Of a stretch of 64,000 nucleotides of DNA, positions 45,506-55,693 are shown one piece after another. The stretch spans positions 31,010-95,009 of the forward strand of contig QXCQ01000263.1 of the NCBI GenBank assembly GCA_003576535.1. The letters are read 5' to 3'. Position 1 is the stretch's first letter, and the number at the start of each line of letters is the position of its first letter. The stretch comes from Nakamurella silvestris (GTDB taxonomy: Bacteria; Actinomycetota; Actinomycetes; Mycobacteriales; Nakamurellaceae). The position numbers and the translations under genes were made by a program. Under the pieces are notes generated by a model that saw only the letters and a list, made by a program, of their open reading frames with translations, was not told where the DNA came from and did no database searches.

Positions 45506-45555
45506 CGGTGGGATATGCGCAGGATTTCGGCCCGAAAGCTGCGCATATCCCACCG
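45506..45555. repeat. 50-bp nested palindrome, family C (copy C2)
   Basis: Outer arms identical to copy C1 (17 bp, perfect), extended by CG/CG; inner ATTTCGG/CCGAAAG. Starts 25 bp after the second crcB stop. Confidence 0.9.
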
Positions 45556-45639
45556 CGCGATGTCGGTCCGGCGGCGCATACTGGCGTCGAGAGCTGCAGG
45601 AACACCCGCCGTTGACCCGCATGATGAGGAGCTCGCACC

Positions 45640-46383
45640 ATGAAGACACCCACCCTCGGCAGTCTGCTGCTCGGCAGTGCGGACCCGGAACGCCTGCGCC
45701 GCTGGTACTCCGCGGCCTTCGGCGTCACCGCCGACGAGTTCGGCTTCGTCACCTTCGTGACCACCGCCGTGCTGCTGGACGGCCGTGACGACGTCGCCGC
45801 CACGAACCCCGAGCCGGGGCGCTTCATCCTCAACTTCAACGTCGAGGACGCCGCGGCCACGGTGGCCCACCTGCAGACCCTCGACGTCACCTGGATCGCC
45901 GAGCTGACCGATCGCGGACCGGGCAAGTTCGCCACCCTCGCCGATCCGGACGGCAACTACCTCCAGATCCTGGAAATGACGCCGGAGTACCTGGAATCCC
46001 AACGGCCACAGGGGTACGGCCTGTTCGGCGGTACCCTCCCGTTCAACGGTTTCGCCGTTGACGACATCCCGGCGGCGAAGACCTTCTACGCCGATGTCCT
46101 CGGTCTGGATGTGAGCGAGACCAACGGGATGCTGCGGCTGGCCACGGGCCCGACGAGTTCGACGCTGGTCTACCCGCGACCGAACCATGTGCCGGCCACC
46201 TACACGGTGCTGAACTTCCCGGTGCCCGACATCGACGAGGCGGTGGACGAACTGGTCCGCCGCGGCGTCACGATGGAGGTCTACCCGGGATTCGGTCAGG
46301 ACGAGAAGGGGATCGCCCGGCACCGGCCGAAGATCGCCTGGTTCAAGGATCCGGCGGGGAACGTCCTGTCCGTCCTGCAATAG
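45640..46383 (+). CDS. Two-domain VOC (glyoxalase-like) protein
   Basis: A 247-residue protein with a first VOC domain at about 1-115 (SLLLGSADPERLRRWYSAAFG, LADPDGNYLQILEMTPEYL) and a second at about 125-247 (FNGFAVDDIPAAKTFYADVLG, WFKDPAGNVLSVLQ). VOC proteins include glyoxalases, dioxygenases and antibiotic-sequestering proteins; the substrate is not evident. GATGAGGAG precedes the ATG by about 10 nt. It is not closely alike to the VOC protein at 35622. Confidence 0.88.
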   Translation: MKTPTLGSLLLGSADPERLRRWYSAAFGVTADEFGFVTFVTTAVLLDGRDDVAATNPEPGRFILNFNVEDAAATVAHLQTLDVTWIAELTDRGPGKFATLADPDGNYLQILEMTPEYLESQRPQGYGLFGGTLPFNGFAVDDIPAAKTFYADVLGLDVSETNGMLRLATGPTSSTLVYPRPNHVPATYTVLNFPVPDIDEAVDELVRRGVTMEVYPGFGQDEKGIARHRPKIAWFKDPAGNVLSVLQ

Positions 46384-46404
46384 GCAACGGTTTCGCCGGT
46401 TGCC
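46383..46404. terminator. Short hairpin at the VOC stop codon
   Basis: GGCAAC (46383-46388) pairs with GTTGCC (46399-46404) with further GG/CC pairing inside. It begins at the last base of the stop codon. Confidence 0.4.
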
Positions 46405-46485
46405 CGCCGCTGATGGCAGTCGATCGTCGGGGCGCGGCAGAAAACCCTCTGGTGCGCGCTGCCGGTGGCTGGCAAGGTCCGATCC

Positions 46486-47076
46486 ATGAGTGAAACCGCC
46501 GCCGCATCATCCGAGTCTTCCACCGCCACGCCCGTCGCCGAGCCCCTCGCTCCCGTACCGGACGACAAGGACTGGACCTGGGTGCTGTCCAGGACCTGCC
46601 CGGAATGCGGTTTCACGGGAAACACCTCGACCGAGGAGGTCGCCGGGTTGCTGTTGACCACGGTGGATGCCTGGGGGAGGGTGCTGGACCGCGACGACCT
46701 CGGAACCCGCCCCTCGCCGCAGGTCTGGTCGCCGTTGGAGTACGCCTGCCACGTCAGCGACGTGTACGCCGTGTTCAGCCGCCGGCTCGCGCTGATGCTC
46801 GCCGAGGACAACCCCGAGTTCGCCAACTGGGACCAGGACGAGACGGCGTTGAGCAGCCGGTACTGGGAGCGGGACCCGGACGAGGTGGCCCGCGAGCTGC
46901 GGTACAACGGTCTCGCGTACACCCAGGCCTACGCCGAGGTGTCCGGCGACCAGTGGGAGCGCGGCGGACGACGGAGCAACGGATCGGTGTTCACGGTGCA
47001 CAGCCAGGCGATCTACGGGCTGCACGACATCATCCACCACCTGCACGATGTCGGGGAGCCGCTCGCGGCCGGCTGA
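46486..47076 (+). CDS. DinB-like protein
   Basis: A 196-residue protein of the DinB/YfiT-like four-helix superfamily. The metal-ligand pattern is visible: His in EYACHVSDVYAVF (helix 2) and His residues in LHDIIHHLHDVG near the C-terminus. An N-terminal motif CPECGFTG (two Cys) is a feature of an actinobacterial subgroup. Some relatives are thiol-dependent (mycothiol/bacillithiol) transferases, but I cannot assign a reaction. The ATG at 46486 has CAAGGT 7 nt upstream, a weak leaderless-type -10; a longer reading to 46465 is less likely. Confidence 0.8.
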   Translation: MSETAAASSESSTATPVAEPLAPVPDDKDWTWVLSRTCPECGFTGNTSTEEVAGLLLTTVDAWGRVLDRDDLGTRPSPQVWSPLEYACHVSDVYAVFSRRLALMLAEDNPEFANWDQDETALSSRYWERDPDEVARELRYNGLAYTQAYAEVSGDQWERGGRRSNGSVFTVHSQAIYGLHDIIHHLHDVGEPLAAG

Positions 47077-47085
47077 CCTCGTCTT

Positions 47086-47106
47086 GCCGGGCACCGGTTG
47101 CCCGGC
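47086..47106. terminator. Bidirectional hairpin between convergent DinB-like and NicO genes
   Basis: GCCGGGCA (47086-47093) pairs perfectly with TGCCCGGC (47099-47106), 5-nt loop, in the 38-bp gap between the two stop codons. Confidence 0.6.
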
Positions 47107-47114
47107 CCCGTGGG

Positions 47115-48052
<938 letters not shown>

Positions 48053-48053
<1 letters not shown>

Positions 48054-48868
48054 CAGATCCGCCTCTTCCTCGTCCTGAGCCAGATGGTGACGCCGGCGAT
48101 GACGGCCAGGCCGCCGCCGACCGCCGCGAGCTGGACCGCCGCACCGCGACCGAGGTCCGTCCCGGCGGCCACCGGGTCGGCCGGCCCGAGGGCAGCCACC
48201 TCCGAGGCGGGCACAGCAGCCGGCTTGCCGGAACCGGCAGTCGCCCCGGGCACCGCGGTCCCGGCCGGCGCGGAACTGCCGCTGGTGGCCGGGGCGGAAC
48301 CGCCGGTGGCGGTCCCGAGAACCCAATCGTGCACGGCACTCTCGCCGTTGTAGACGGCCCGCTGACCGTCCGGTCCGGTCGCCAGGGTTCGGTAGGCCGG
48401 GTGCAGGTCGTTGAGCATGTCCAGGGACACCGCCGCGTTGCCGAGTGGCCCGGGGCACCGGTAGTTCACGGTGGCGCCGTCGTCGGCCAAACGACTCAAG
48501 GGCTCCACCTCGCCCACGCACGCCAGGCCCTGGTTCAGGATCGTGATGTGCTGCAACACATACCGGTGGAAGGCCGGCGCCGCTGCCACCAGGGCGTCGT
48601 CACCGTCCTCGTAGAAGACCGCGCCGTCGAGGGTCACCCGGTCCGCCGGGAGCACATCCAGAGCCACTGCCAGGTAGGAGATGTCGTCGGTGCCGCCGAA
48701 ACGCCAGCGCACCTGAACGGTGTCCGCGCCGGTGACGGTGATCGACGCGGTCTGGGGCGGACCGAAGGGGTGGGCCTGCGCGGGGGGCGGTGGGGCCGTG
48801 AGCAGGAGCGTCGCAGCGAGCGCGCCGACGAGGGCTCCGGAGCGGAGGGTGGGCAGGGCCAGGGACAC
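48053..48868 (-). CDS. Exported partner of the NicO transporter, mature N-terminus His
   Basis: A 271-residue protein with a signal peptide (about 1-32, GALVGALAATLLLTAPPPPAQA) whose predicted cleavage leaves an N-terminal His (HPFGPPQTASITV). An immunoglobulin-like exported domain of about 145 residues with two Cys follows (GLACVGEVE and NYRCPGPLG). Then come a Ser/Ala/Gly/Pro linker and a C-terminal helix (GAAVQLAAVGGGLAVIAGVTIWL) with an RTRKRR stop-transfer tail. It is translated with NicO (stop and start share one base), so it probably passes metal to the transporter. No named family is assigned with certainty. Confidence 0.72.
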
Positions 48869-49235
48869 GGACTGCTCTCAGTTCTCGAGCACGGCAGGGC
48901 ACAACAGGGGACGGCGGACACATCGGGGAAGCAGGTGGCGCGCGGCGAACTCTGGCACCGGCAGGCGAAGGCCAGGGTTCCGGATCCGGGCGTGTGGCCG
49001 TCCGGGTGGTGAACACCAGGGTGCAGTTCGGCCGGACTCCGGCGGTTCGTTGCGCCGCAGGACTTCCCGATCACGACCATCACCAAGACTTCACTTCGCC
49101 GACATCCCTGCGCCGGTAATGCGGATCGCTGTGTTCACGGCAGGCTCGCACTGTTCTCCCTGCCGCTGGGCTCCCCGGTCACACCGTTTCGGTGCAGGGA
49201 GCTGAATTCGTCTACCTGTCAAAGGTTCTCCTCCC
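48869..49235. other. Intergenic region upstream of the NicO operon
   Basis: About 370 bp between divergent genes with no convincing gene. I compared both strands with the conserved cores of cobalamin and NiCo riboswitches and saw no match. No clear Zur- or NikR-like palindrome was found either. Confidence 0.45.
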
Positions 49236-49889
49236 ATGGTGTCTGCCTCCACGCCGCTCGGCCGTTGGTGGCAGCTCCCCGGGTCCGTGATGCGGGTCGC
49301 CGTCGCGGTGGCCCTGGTGCTCACCCTCTCCGGAGGTCTCGGTGCCGGGACCGCGGGTGCGGCGGGTGCGGTCTCCGAGATCCCGGCCGAGCCCGAACCC
49401 ACCACCGTCGACGACCCCGGCCCGTCGGTGGGTGTCACGGCGCACTTCCGACGGCACTGTCGGGCGGTCGAGGGCACCGGGAACTCCGCCCACCCCCCAC
49501 CGCCTGATCTCGTGGGAACCGTCGCACCCCTCGTTCCCCATCACGGGTCTGCCGCCGGCGGGATCCCGGGCAACCACCTGCCCGACGGGCCGCCGTTGAC
49601 CCTGCGCGCCCTGCCCTCGGCCGTGGCCGTCACCGGGCCCATCATCCTGCTCGCCTCGGCGGCGTCCGTGTTCTGGCACCGCAGACGCGCCGACGACCGG
49701 CGGCCGACCTGGCCGACGGGCACCGGGTCGCGGCGCGCGGTCCGGGGGCAGCTGAGCCCCACCCGGCGCGATCGCATCGCGCCCCACCGTTCCTGCTGTC
49801 CCGGCGTGACACCGCCGGACCGCGGCACCCCGGCGAGAGCGCCGGGGTGGGCCCACAGGTCATCAGTACGAGAAGGAGTCATGTTGTGA
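49236..49889 (+). CDS. Hypothetical exported protein, translationally coupled to the phosphoesterase gene
   Basis: A 217-residue open frame. It has a hydrophobic export segment (SVMRVAVAVALVLTLSGGLG, about 18-37) and a second helix (AVAVTGPIILLASAASVFWHRRR, about 127-149), then a basic tail. Third positions are GC-rich through about residue 160 and less so after. Its TGA overlaps the GTG of the phosphoesterase gene (GTGA), and the GAAGGAG site for that gene lies inside its end. The coupling supports a real gene, but I know no family; a two-helix membrane protein is the best description. Confidence 0.45.
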   Translation: MVSASTPLGRWWQLPGSVMRVAVAVALVLTLSGGLGAGTAGAAGAVSEIPAEPEPTTVDDPGPSVGVTAHFRRHCRAVEGTGNSAHPPPPDLVGTVAPLVPHHGSAAGGIPGNHLPDGPPLTLRALPSAVAVTGPIILLASAASVFWHRRRADDRRPTWPTGTGSRRAVRGQLSPTRRDRIAPHRSCCPGVTPPDRGTPARAPGWAHRSSVREGVML

Positions 49890-52800
49890 CACAACGTCAG
49901 AAACCTCACTCCAGGGGCCGGCGGCGCACCGTCGCCGCAACCCTGGGGTTGGCCCTCGCGTTCGGCGGGCTGGTCCCGCCGACGGGTGCGGCTGCGGCAG
50001 CGCCTCCCGCAGCAGCTCCCGCAGCGGCACCTGCAACTGCGGCCCCCGCGGCCCCCGTCGCCGACATCCTCGATGTCGACTTCACCGGGAGCGGGGGCGC
50101 ACCGGTGGACCATGCGCAGAACCGGGCGGGCACCGTGAAGAGTGCCCCGGTCTACGGGGTCGACTCCCACCTCAATCGCACGGTCGCCTCCTTCGACGGT
50201 GTGGACGACGGGGTGGTGTACGCGTTGTCGGATGCCTGGGATGCCAACCACACCCCCAACATCACCAAGTCGGTTTCGGTGGAATGCGTGTTCCGCTTCG
50301 ATGCCGCCCTGCCCGTCACGGCCGAGAAGGACGTCTGCTCGGGCAAACAGACCGGCGGCTACGCGATCCGGGTCACCGGTTCGACGGTCCAGGCGCAGTT
50401 CTACATCGGCGGGGCCTACCAGTACGCGACCGCTCCGATCGAGTCGAACACCTGGTACCACACGGTTTCCGTGTACGACGGCAGTGCCATCACCTTGTAC
50501 GTCAACGGTCTCGTCGCCGCGACGACCCCGGTCACCGGTGTGGTCGGAGCGCCGCCGGGCGGCTACTTCGGGATCGGCGCCGACACCACCGCCGCCGGCG
50601 CGATCGAGTTCCCGGCGAAGGTCAGCATCGCGAATGTGCGGTTGTTCAGTCAGCCGTTGACCGCTGCCCAGGTGACCGCCCTGAACCTGGCCTCCGGTGT
50701 GGCCGGGAAGGGGCCGTCCGGGGACATCCTCGACATCAGCTTCGCCGGCGGGGTCGCGGTGGACGCCGCACAGAACCTGCCGCCGAAGATCTGGGGCGCA
50801 CCGACTTTCGGTACCGATGCGAAGCTGCGATCGACACCGACCGGGATCCTCGGGGTCGACGGTGTGGATGACGCGGTCTCCTTCGAGGTCGACCCGTGGG
50901 CCAAGCTCGCCACCGGTTTCAGCATCGAGTGCGTCTTCCGTATCGACGCGGCCATGCCGGTCAGCGGCGAGAAGGACCTGTGCTCGGACAAGGAGTCCGG
51001 AGGGTTCTCGATCTACCTCAACGGGGCGAACCTGGGCACCATGGCCTACATCGGCGGCGCCTACAAGAGCGTCGTCACCCCGGTCGACGGCGGCCGCTGG
51101 TACCACGCCCTGTCCGTCTGGGACGGAAGCACTCTCACCCTGTACCTGAACGGTACGGCCGTCGCATCCACCGCGGCGACGGGTGTCCTCAAGGCCCCGG
51201 TCGCCACCTCCCTGCGTTTCGTCGTCGGCGGCGACGCGGCACCGACCGGTGTCGGCCAGCTCGCGCCCCCGTCGAGCTACGCCGCGGCGGGTGTCTACAG
51301 CCGCGCCCTCACGGCTGCGGAGGCCGCAACGGCGGCTGCCAGGTGGAACACCGCCCCGGCACCGCCCCAGGCGGACATCCTGGACGTCGACTTCGCGGAC
51401 GGCACCCCGGTCGACCATGCCCAGAACCTGACCGTCACCACCTCCGGCAGCCCGACCATCGGCAAGGAGTCGGCGCTGGACAAGAACGTCGGGACCTTCG
51501 ACGGTGTCGACGACGCCTACGCGTACGCCTTCGGTGACCAGTGGAGCAAGATCAGCACCTCGGTCTCGATCGAGTGCACCTTCCGTTTCAACGGGACGTT
51601 GCCGGCCAGCGCGGAGAAGGACCTGTGCTCGGACAAGGAAGCCGGCGGCTACTCGATCGTGATCTACGACGATCAGCTGACCTTCACCGCCTATGTCAAC
51701 GGCGCCTACAAGTCCGTCGCCACCCAGATCGTGCCCGGTCGCTGGTACCACGCGGTCGGCACCTGGGACGGCTCGGTCGAGCGTCTCTACGTCGACGGCA
51801 AACTGGCGAAGGAGGCCCCGGTGACGGGGACCCTCGGACTTCCGTCCAGCCCGGCCCGCAACTTTTTCTTCGTCGGCGCGGACTCGGTGAACCAGTTCTT
51901 CGCCCCGGCAACCATTTTGAACGCCCGGGTGTTCAGCAAGGCGCTCAGCGCCACCCAGGTCGCCGCGCTGAACATCGCGGCCCTGGGTGAGACCCGCAAG
52001 GCCGACGTGGATCTGGTGTCCACGGTCCCCGCGCGCAACGCGGCGATGACCTCACCGGTCGACTTCGCCGTCGAGGTCCGCAATGCCGGCAGCGCCACCC
52101 GCTGGGTCTACACCCTGGACGGCCAGGCGATCCAGCCCGGCCAGCGGATCGGTGCCGGTCTTTCGGCCGGACGCCACACGATCCTGATCACCGCGGTGGA
52201 CGTCTTCGGCACCGCCTTGAAATGGGAGATCCCGTTCACCTCGGCCGCCATCCCGGTCGGCGGCGGTGTCGAGACCGGCCAGGGCAAGGGCACCGTCACC
52301 CTGTCGGCGATCGCCACCGATCCGGACGGCGGAAAGGTGACCACCACCTTCAAGGAGGCCGCGGCCTCCGTGGCCGAGGGCGGTTTCCAGGGTGTCGTTC
52401 CGGTGCTGCCGGCGGCCCTGGAGTTCACCTACAGCGAGGGCGCGACCATCACCGGCAAGCAGAACGCCGACGGTGTGACCACGACGAGCCCGTCCACCGG
52501 CCAGATCCCGTTCCAGCGGTACGACGTGCCGGTGACCGCGGCCCCCGGCGACCAGCAGGTGGCGTGGACCGGCGTCGTCGACCCGGAACGGTCGGTGACC
52601 CTGCGCGCCTGGAACCCGACGGCGAAGCAGTGGGTGGTGCTGGCCACCGCCCGCGGCAAGGCCCAGGGTGACACCGCCCTGGCCGCCACGGTCCGCCCGG
52701 CATTGATCGACGGCGGAACGGTCCACGTCCTGATCACCGGCGAGGACCCGTTCGCCGACGACATCTCCCCGCGGAACTCCACCGCGGGCGAGGCTGCCAA

Positions 52801-55546
52801 CCGGGACCACTTCGAGAACCCGGACGACTACGACTTCTCCCTGGTGCATTTCACCGATACCCAGTACCTCTCCGAGGGAGCGGTCGGTGGCACCTACGAC
52901 GACTGGGACGGCATCGCCGAACCGTCGGACGTGGAGCTGGCCGAGGAGCAGGCCGTGTGGGCGAAGTCCTACCGCGCGAGCACCCAGTGGATCGCCGACA
53001 ACGCCAAGAGCAAGAAGATCGCCTACACCGCCCACACCGGTGATGTGATCGAGAACGACATCTCCAACCCCACCGCCTATCCCGGTCTGGACGCCCAGGT
53101 CGACAAGGAGCTGGCCTACGCCTCCGGAGCCCAGAAGACCCTGGACGACGCCGGTGTGATCAACCAGCTCATCGCCGGCAACCACGACAACCAGAGCGGC
53201 AACGAGACCGGACCGACCTCCCGGTTCAGTCGGACCTTCAGCCCGGACCGCTACTACGACCTCGCCCGCAACTGGCCGACCGACCAGAATGCGTCCTACC
53301 ACGCCTGGGACGAGACCACCGATGCCGACGGCAAGACCGTCACCCGGGGCAAGGACAACCAGAACAACTACGTGCTGTTCTCCAAGGGCGGGCTGGACTT
53401 CGTGGCCGTCGGTCTGTCCTACGGTGTCACCGCGGCCGAAGCCGCCTGGGCGACCTCGGTCTTCCAGCGGTACCACGACCGCAACGGAATCCTCATCACC
53501 CACGCCTATCTCGCCCCCTCCACCAACCCGGACGGACGTGGGGCCGGGTTCTCCACCGACGGCTCCCGGCTGTACCAGCAGGTCGTCGAGGCCAACCCGA
53601 ACGTCTTCCTGGTCCTGGCCGGTCACGAACACGGTGTGGGCACCAACCTGAAGTCCGGGATCGGTGTCACGGTCTCCCACAATGTCGTCGAGCTGCTCGC
53701 GGACTACCAGTTCTACACGGTGTCCGCAGCCGAGCTGTTCCCCGACAAGGTCGACAGCAAAGGCAATGTCGACCTCAACGGTGACGGTGTCGTCGACCAC
53801 AAGGGCACCGACCAGCTGCAGCTGGGCGCGAGTTTCCTGCGTCTGCTGCAGTTCGACGTGTCACGTTCGGAGATGAGTGTCGACACCTACTCGCCGATGC
53901 TCGACAACTTCGGGGCCACCGAGTACGACACCCGGCACCGGTACAACGGCTCCGAGGACAACATGGTGCTCCCGGTCGATCTGACCTCGCGCACCACGAG
54001 TTTCGCCACCGACGGGCTGACCGTGGTCGGTCCGACGAGCTCGGTCATCGGCGAGTCCACCGCCCGTTCCGGGTGGCCGGCCTCGGTTTCCTGGTCCGGC
54101 CTGGTGAAGGGCCAGACCTACGCCTGGACCTCCACCAGCCGCACCGTCGGCGGTGAACTGGTGGGAACGGTCGACCAGTTCGGCGGGATGTTCCTGGCCA
54201 CCGCTGCCGGAACCGACACCAAGGCACCGGTCCTCACGGTCCCGGCACGGACCGACCTCACCGTCGGCGACATCTTCGACCCGCTCGCCGGTGTCACGGC
54301 GGTCGACGACTCCGATGGTGACGTCAAGGGCTCGATCCAGCTGATCGGTTCGGTCAACACCCAGGTGACGGGCACGTACGCCCTGACCTACCTGGTGGCC
54401 GACGGGAACGGCAACCAGGCCGTGGCACCCCGCGTGGTCGTGGTTACCGTGCCGAAGGCACCGGAACTGACGTCGACCTCGGTCACCGTCGGCAATGTCG
54501 GGGCCACCTTCGGCAAGGACCTGACCCTGACGGCCGCGGTGGTCCCGGCCACGGCATCCGGCAAGGTCACCTTCATGACGGGTGAGGAAACCTGGTGTGA
54601 GGCAACGATTGTCCAGGGCAACGCCAGTTGTGTCGTCCGTATGCTGCCGCCCCCGGGGGACAGCTACGTGGTGACGGCCTTCTACACCGGGGACCAGGCC
54701 CACAAGCCCTCCCACGCCTCATTCGTGTTGAGCGTGGACAAGGGTGAGTTCGTCACGGCCACCCCGGTGATCTCCGGGGCGGTCCAGGTCGGACGCACGG
54801 TGACGGTGAACCCCGGGACCTGGTCGCCGGCGGCGGTGTTCGGCTACCAGTGGCTCGTCGACGGCACCGAACTGAGCGGGGCCACCGGGTCCTCCCTGAT
54901 CGTCCCGGCCTCTGCGGTCGGCCGGAAGCTGTCCGTCCTGGTGACGGGCAGTGCGGCGAGCTACACCACCAAGTACGCGCTCTCGGCGGCGACGACCGTG
55001 TCTGCCGCAACGCTGTCCGGGCCGGTTCCGACCGTCACGGGCAAGGCGAAGGTCGGTGTGGCACTGTCCGTCTCGGCCCGCACGTGGGTTCCCGCGGCGA
55101 CCCTGTCCTACCAGTGGTACGCCGCCGGTGCGGCGATCAAGGGTGCGACCGGGAAGACCTTCACCCCCGGTGCGGCGCAGTGGGGCAAGTCCCTGACCGT
55201 CGCCGTCACCGGCAAGAAGGCCGGGTACTCCACGCTGACGAAGACGTCGAAGGCGACCGCCAAGGTCGTCGCCGGCACCTTTTCCGGCACTCCGGTCCCG
55301 AAGATCACCGGTGCCGCCAAGGTCGGTTCCACGCTGACCGCGAAGGCGGGGACGTGGAAGCCGAAGGCGACACTGTCCTATCAGTGGTACGCCGGAAAGG
55401 CCAAGATCGCCGGGGCGAAGAAGTCCAGCCTGCGGATCCCGGCCTCCCTGCGTGGCAAGTCCCTGACCGTGGTGGTGACCGCCCGCGCAGCGGGTTACAC
55501 CACCACCTCGGTCACCTCGGCCCGTACGTCGACGGTCCGTTCCTAG
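49886..55546 (+). CDS. Giant secreted metallophosphoesterase with three LamG domains
   Basis: An exported protein of 1,886 residues. After a signal peptide (about 1-38) come three LamG/concanavalin-like repeats (about 55-270, 272-490, 494-700), each opening with ADILDVDF or GDILDISF and containing EKDxCS. A bacterial Ig-type part precedes the metallophosphoesterase domain (about 982-1290), with the metal-ligand motifs VHFTDTQYL, HTGDVIEN, AGNHDN, ITHAYL and AGHEHG. Then follow a DUF5011-like and a Big_3_5-like Ig domain and three tandem Ig-like repeats (GAxxVGxTxTVxxGTWxP) to the end. GTG 49886 lies 7 nt after AGAAGGAG. It probably hydrolyses extracellular phosphate esters while bound to glycans. 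Confidence 0.9.
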   Translation: MTQRQKPHSRGRRRTVAATLGLALAFGGLVPPTGAAAAAPPAAAPAAAPATAAPAAPVADILDVDFTGSGGAPVDHAQNRAGTVKSAPVYGVDSHLNRTVASFDGVDDGVVYALSDAWDANHTPNITKSVSVECVFRFDAALPVTAEKDVCSGKQTGGYAIRVTGSTVQAQFYIGGAYQYATAPIESNTWYHTVSVYDGSAITLYVNGLVAATTPVTGVVGAPPGGYFGIGADTTAAGAIEFPAKVSIANVRLFSQPLTAAQVTALNLASGVAGKGPSGDILDISFAGGVAVDAAQNLPPKIWGAPTFGTDAKLRSTPTGILGVDGVDDAVSFEVDPWAKLATGFSIECVFRIDAAMPVSGEKDLCSDKESGGFSIYLNGANLGTMAYIGGAYKSVVTPVDGGRWYHALSVWDGSTLTLYLNGTAVASTAATGVLKAPVATSLRFVVGGDAAPTGVGQLAPPSSYAAAGVYSRALTAAEAATAAARWNTAPAPPQADILDVDFADGTPVDHAQNLTVTTSGSPTIGKESALDKNVGTFDGVDDAYAYAFGDQWSKISTSVSIECTFRFNGTLPASAEKDLCSDKEAGGYSIVIYDDQLTFTAYVNGAYKSVATQIVPGRWYHAVGTWDGSVERLYVDGKLAKEAPVTGTLGLPSSPARNFFFVGADSVNQFFAPATILNARVFSKALSATQVAALNIAALGETRKADVDLVSTVPARNAAMTSPVDFAVEVRNAGSATRWVYTLDGQAIQPGQRIGAGLSAGRHTILITAVDVFGTALKWEIPFTSAAIPVGGGVETGQGKGTVTLSAIATDPDGGKVTTTFKEAAASVAEGGFQGVVPVLPAALEFTYSEGATITGKQNADGVTTTSPSTGQIPFQRYDVPVTAAPGDQQVAWTGVVDPERSVTLRAWNPTAKQWVVLATARGKAQGDTALAATVRPALIDGGTVHVLITGEDPFADDISPRNSTAGEAANRDHFENPDDYDFSLVHFTDTQYLSEGAVGGTYDDWDGIAEPSDVELAEEQAVWAKSYRASTQWIADNAKSKKIAYTAHTGDVIENDISNPTAYPGLDAQVDKELAYASGAQKTLDDAGVINQLIAGNHDNQSGNETGPTSRFSRTFSPDRYYDLARNWPTDQNASYHAWDETTDADGKTVTRGKDNQNNYVLFSKGGLDFVAVGLSYGVTAAEAAWATSVFQRYHDRNGILITHAYLAPSTNPDGRGAGFSTDGSRLYQQVVEANPNVFLVLAGHEHGVGTNLKSGIGVTVSHNVVELLADYQFYTVSAAELFPDKVDSKGNVDLNGDGVVDHKGTDQLQLGASFLRLLQFDVSRSEMSVDTYSPMLDNFGATEYDTRHRYNGSEDNMVLPVDLTSRTTSFATDGLTVVGPTSSVIGESTARSGWPASVSWSGLVKGQTYAWTSTSRTVGGELVGTVDQFGGMFLATAAGTDTKAPVLTVPARTDLTVGDIFDPLAGVTAVDDSDGDVKGSIQLIGSVNTQVTGTYALTYLVADGNGNQAVAPRVVVVTVPKAPELTSTSVTVGNVGATFGKDLTLTAAVVPATASGKVTFMTGEETWCEATIVQGNASCVVRMLPPPGDSYVVTAFYTGDQAHKPSHASFVLSVDKGEFVTATPVISGAVQVGRTVTVNPGTWSPAAVFGYQWLVDGTELSGATGSSLIVPASAVGRKLSVLVTGSAASYTTKYALSAATTVSAATLSGPVPTVTGKAKVGVALSVSARTWVPAATLSYQWYAAGAAIKGATGKTFTPGAAQWGKSLTVAVTGKKAGYSTLTKTSKATAKVVAGTFSGTPVPKITGAAKVGSTLTAKAGTWKPKATLSYQWYAGKAKIAGAKKSSLRIPASLRGKSLTVVVTARAAGYTTTSVTSARTSTVRS

Positions 55547-55552
55547 TTCCAC

Positions 55553-55598
55553 CCTCCTTGCCGGCGCCGCCCTGTTCGGGGCGGCACCGGCAAGGAGG
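55553..55598. terminator. Strong hairpin after the phosphoesterase gene
   Basis: CCTCCTTGCCGG (55553-55564) pairs with CCGGCAAGGAGG (55587-55598); inside, GCCGCCC pairs with GGGCGGC around a 6-nt loop, one mismatch in all. No T-run follows. Confidence 0.75.
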
Positions 55599-55645
55599 TC
55601 CCCAGTACACCCAGCGGTGCCCGTCCACGCGGGCGAAGGAGTGAC

Positions 55646-55693
55646 ATGCCGTTCTCGTCCCCGTTCCTGTTCCCGGCCGTGGTGGTCCGATGA
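55646..55693 (+). CDS. 15-residue leader peptide overlapping the NiCoT start
   Basis: ATG 55646 follows GAAGGAG by 4 nt and encodes MPFSSPFLFPAVVVR before a TGA that overlaps the NiCoT ATG (ATGA). The transporter itself has no ribosome site of its own, so its translation may depend on this short frame. It is below normal gene-calling limits; reality rests on the ribosome site and coupling. Confidence 0.5.
   Translation: MPFSSPFLFPAVVVR

Noticed and set aside
48869..49235. Cobalamin or NiCo riboswitch upstream of the NicO operon
   Set aside because: The conserved core sequences were not found on either strand, although the region is of suitable length.
49541..51751. 736-codon minus-strand frame over the phosphoesterase N-terminus
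   Set aside because: Shadow of the LamG-coding plus strand; no start signal and Arg/Gly/Asp-rich composition.
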